Shown in pieces: positions 60,907-64,000 of a DNA stretch of 64,000 nucleotides (position 1 is the first letter of the stretch; each line of letters starts with the position of its first letter). Both the position numbers and the translations under genes were made by a program. The notes beneath the pieces were generated by a model that was not told the origin of the DNA, did not search any database, and worked only from the letters and a program-made list of their open reading frames with translations. Origin of the DNA: Gonapodya prolifera JEL478 (lineage: Eukaryota; Monoblepharomycota; Monoblepharidomycetes; Monoblepharidales; Gonapodyaceae); the NCBI GenBank assembly GCA_001574975.1, contig KQ965766.1:185644-249643 (forward strand), read 5' to 3'.

Positions 60907-62148
60907 ATGTCGCGGAAGATAAAAATTGACCGTGAGCTCGCGCTCGTCTCGTCCACTTGTCCACAATCACGGGAAATCTCTTGCCGACAATCGTCTCGTC
61001 CCCATCACTCCAATCGGTCCAACCTCTTGTAAACCAGTGATCGTGGATACAATCTGCCCATGGTGCGTGTGCCCGTCCCTTCGGTCGCTCGATTGGCTTC
61101 TTAGCGCCCATCACCTTTTCTTGCCCATGTTTCCACACAATCAGGTCGTTCATGGGAAAGCGGCGACTCGAGCAAGCGCTGAAGACAGTATCGGAGCAAG
61201 GAATCCCGGTGGAAGCGGTACGTTCATAACGTCGAGCGCGAACCATCGTGTACGGAGGAATTAATATTCTGATCATCCCTCGCAGTCGATTCGTTACTGT
61301 CCAATGCTTCTTCCCGACGAAAGAACAGTTATCGGCATGCCGCGAGTGAGTTTTGCTTAAAGAATTTTCTTCAGGTGATGGCCTTTTGAGAATTGACGCT
61401 ATAACAAAGGCGGCCGGATATGCCAAAATGACGGGCATCCCCGAAGGAGTCGAAGAGGAGACAAAGAGAGTCGACGCGGAAGGTGCTAAAACGGGTATTC
61501 ATTTTGTAAGTGGACAATAAGGGGTTGAACGCAACTGGGGTCGGCCTCATACGTTGCGCTCGATTTCTAGAAAGCTACAGGCGGCGTCATCTCGGACAGT
61601 ACAAACTCTCATAGGCTACTGGAGTGGGCGCAATCAAGGCCGGAAGCCGATCCTGATGGGAAGTTCGTGATGAAGCTTTTAGACAGGCATGTGAATCATC
61701 GGTGTGTTATCGTTTGGCGTGTAATCTAATCTGCTCCGTCGTTGAAAGCATCTACGTCTCGTACTGGGAGCGTGCTGAGGACATCTCCCAGATTGATGTT
61801 CTCGTACAGTGTGCGAAGGAGGTGGGACTGGATCCGGACACCGTGAAGAGTTTTCTGGAATCTGACGAGCTAGAGCGATTGAGTGAGTGCTCAATATTAC
61901 GTGCTCTTTTTGACGCAAATTCTGATGCTTTTGGTATGACATCACACTAATCCTGGACGCACAATCTATCCGGTCTTCATCATGTGTCAAAAGCCACAAC
62001 GAAAGCTTGGGCAAATGGGCAACGAGCAGGACGGGAGGCTCCTTGCTTTGTCATTGAAGGCAGGATCAAAGTCCATGGAGCTCGGGATCCAGAACTATGG
62101 GTGGATCTGTTCGAAAGGTTAGCCCCACAGCCGGCCTCACAGTCATAG
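60907..62148 (+). CDS. DsbA/FrnE-like thioredoxin-fold protein, CPWS active site
   Basis: The ATG at 60907 begins a tiny exon (60907-60931). It is followed by 61038-61062, 61145-61217, 61286-61346, about 61376-61506, about 61571-61686, 61749-61881 and a last exon ending at 62148. The N-terminus reads MSRKIKIDLIVDTICPWSFM, then GKRRLEQALKTV: the DsbA-family active site with Cys 15 but Ser in place of the second Cys. Further family parts are RIDAITKAAGYAKMTGIP, GGVISDSTNSHRLLEWA, SIYVSYWERAEDISQIDVL and the cis-Pro region EAPCFVIEGRIKVHG. A monothiol site implies isomerase, glutathione-linked or non-disulfide chemistry rather than oxidation. One intron (61687-61748) has a GC donor. Two exon edges are approximate. 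Confidence 0.78.
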
Positions 62149-62329
62149 CAATACTGCGCAAACGCAATGAAAACCCACGTTCAAGAAGTTAATAAATGCC
62201 GCAATATATCAGTGCTCCCACGATTTCGAGGCTTCGTTCCGTTTCATTCGCCTTCAGCTCGATTTTTATTTTCGATTCGTATTTCAAACGACTTCAGCAA
62301 CACTACAAAGCTCCAACTAAAGTAAACGC

Positions 62330-63403
62330 CTAGTATATCGATCCTTTCCAGCATTCTCCAACACGAACATTTTCCAGCGCAATGTCGAACCACCTCAAAC
62401 CAATCAGTCCGGAAAAAAGCACGAATCCCGTCTGGACACCGAAAATTACCGCACGCGACGCATCCAAGGTGGAAGGATCCTGAGTTATTAGTAGCTTGGG
62501 AGTTCCTATCAGTTAATGAGTCCGTGAAATCTTGGCTGGTTTGACTCACCTCAACGATACCCCAGAGCAGTCCGATCCCCACCCAAATCCACGATATGAC
62601 TGCAGTAACATCACTTGACGCATTTGCCCAACACTCGTCGCATGTTTTGCCGTACTCGGGTGGAATTGCGCCGCCTCCTCCGTCTGGTGGTGCGATGTCG
62701 CGAACGTGGCAGAGCACTGTTACGGGAAGTAAGAGGAGAATTTGAGTGGCGAGTGCGAGAAGGAACGTCGTGCGGAAAGCGGTGTGACTGGGAGAAGCGA
62801 CGGACCTGGATCCAGGTAGATCAGTTTGAATAGATCGAAGCGAAGTTGGGGTTGTAATTGCGTTTAGCGCTCAAGACCACTCACCAAGTTCTGCCTCCCA
62901 CGCTTTCGTAAGGTACTTGGTCCACGTTCCGGCAATGCAAGCTCCAATGGATCTATCCTGGCTCTGGCTTGCGGTACTACCGGAGTTGCTGGGGGTGTAA
63001 CTTGCTCCGCGGTGGGAATCTGGGCGGTTCCAGAAGCGCTAGCCCACGAGTCGATTACAACACACTCGCTTGCGTTCTCTCCAAGGTAACCTTCTTCCAT
63101 TGTCTCAAAAGAAGTAGTGAAGAAGAAAAGCGAGGTACCAAAGGCAGAAGAGGGAGAAAGCGGCGATCCACTGCTGTTTCATGAAGTCGTAGCGATGAAG
63201 AAATCGAGTTGACAAATAGCAAAATCGCTAAAGCACTTACCGTGGTACTCTGATCCCCGGATTTTCGATAGATTCGTCCCTTCAGCCATGTAATCGGCAA
63301 AAGTGACGTGAACTTGGTTGGGAGGCAAAAGCATTTCTGGATTTGAAAGACCAAGAGCGCTGATGAGCCCTGACAGGGAAGGCTTTGAAGTTTCGCTATC
63401 CAT
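62330..63403 (-). CDS. Unrecognised multi-pass membrane protein
   Basis: The ATG at 63403 starts MDSETSKPSLSGLISALGLS and NPEMLLPPNQVHVTFADYM. A downstream exon carries an acidic/Pro-rich stretch (MEEGYLGENASECVVIDSW to LRKRGRQNL). Then come membrane segments FLLALATQILLLLPVTVLC and ISWIWVGIGLLWGIV, separated by a loop with GKTCDECWANA. After a GT-AG intron, AVIFGVQTGFVLFSGLIGL leads to the stop at 62330. This gives at least three hydrophobic helices and a Cys-containing loop. The junction between the first two exons is unresolved; a donor at GTACCA or at GTAAGT would give different frames. I do not recognise the family. Confidence 0.5.
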
Positions 63404-64000
63404 AAGATGAGGGTTTGCGTGAGCTCAATGGTGACTGTTTGAGTTTGATGAATATTGGTTGCGCGTTATTTTTGTATCAACAAATAATACACCCTTGGAC
63501 ATCTCCTAACCGCACCCCTACGTGCCTCCGCAATGAAATTAGGTTCATCCCGCACCGCATCGCGTCGGAGCCCTAGGGTACTCTTCCCAGATTCTGCTCG
63601 ACGTACCCGTTCGGCTCTGCTGTCATTTTGCAGCCTCATATGGCGCACGCAAAACATATATTGATCAAGGAGCATGCAGACAAATTTTCTGATCGTTGAC
63701 ATCACGTGAAAACGCAACCTGCCCGTTTTCCGCCCTGTTAATGCTGATCCCTCTCTTTCGTAATCTGTCTTCCCGTTCGTGCCCGCGTAAAACTTATGCC
63801 TGCAGCTTTGCTCCAATAGTCAGCATTTATTATGCGCCACGTAGTTACAATTACAATATGCAAAATGTCACGTCCAATAGCATAAGTCCAATAAGTCACT
63901 CCAACGTTTTTGAAAGTCGTCTGAAACGTCCCACTCAGAAGTATCCTCCCGAAGGATCACCGTCACATTCCGCAACCGTAACGAAACGGTACCCCTTCGA
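63404..64000. other. Intergenic to window end
   Basis: The promoter side of the membrane-protein gene and about 500 further bases without a recognisable gene or repeat. Confidence 0.4.

Noticed and set aside
60905-61438. Minus-strand open frame of 177 codons
   Set aside because: No domain. It overlaps the exons of the DsbA-like gene, which carry clear family motifs.

Overview
This is a eukaryotic, fungal stretch of DNA. Genes are dense and lie on both strands. Nearly every one is broken by short GT-AG introns, mostly 55-100 nt, and most of the reconstructed exon phases agree. The housekeeping set (Pat1, Cwc27, Dsk2, mitochondrial malonyl-CoA:ACP transacylase, cytosolic TrpRS) is typical of fungi. 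A ropporin/radial-spoke-type RIIa protein at 39.6-40.8 kb suggests a flagellated (zoosporic, chytrid-like) fungus. That lineage call is an inference, not something the sequence proves.

Left part (1-16.3 kb). A minus-strand gene with the NRBF2/Atg38 MIT domain and C-terminal coiled coil runs off the left edge; a very long low-complexity middle separates its two conserved ends. Then comes a gene-poor stretch, and a 4.7-kb array of degenerate repeats (about 5.4-10.2 kb). An unrecognised acidic-tail gene and a GT17 glycosyltransferase follow, then two decayed, tandem F-box paralogues.

Middle (17-34 kb). Here lie an NAD-type aldehyde dehydrogenase of 13 exons, a Ser/Thr kinase with a huge insert before DFG, two decayed F-box genes with a Cys-rich tail, mitochondrial MCT1, TrpRS, Cwc27, and a Cys-motif/membrane/rhodanese fusion candidate.

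Right part (34-64 kb). A 14-exon LIM-RapGAP gene contains a 10-nt microexon. It is followed by the ropporin-like gene, Pat1, an eroded patatin-type triacylglycerol lipase, two unknown genes, and a tandem pair of His-box fatty acid hydroxylases (one dead, one intact). Next are a frameshifted mitochondrial L7/L12-like gene, Dsk2/ubiquilin, a repeat-rich region, a DsbA-like thioredoxin-fold protein and a membrane protein. Dispersed repeats (a SINE-like pair, a duplicated L12 3' segment and short tandem arrays) cluster at 50-59 kb.

Single-copy housekeeping genes are intact, whereas the duplicated families (F-box, hydroxylase copy 1) and the lipase carry frameshifts or deletions. I found no CRISPR array, rRNA, convincing tRNA or gene cluster that works as one pathway. 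Neighbouring genes appear functionally unrelated, as is usual for a nuclear chromosome.
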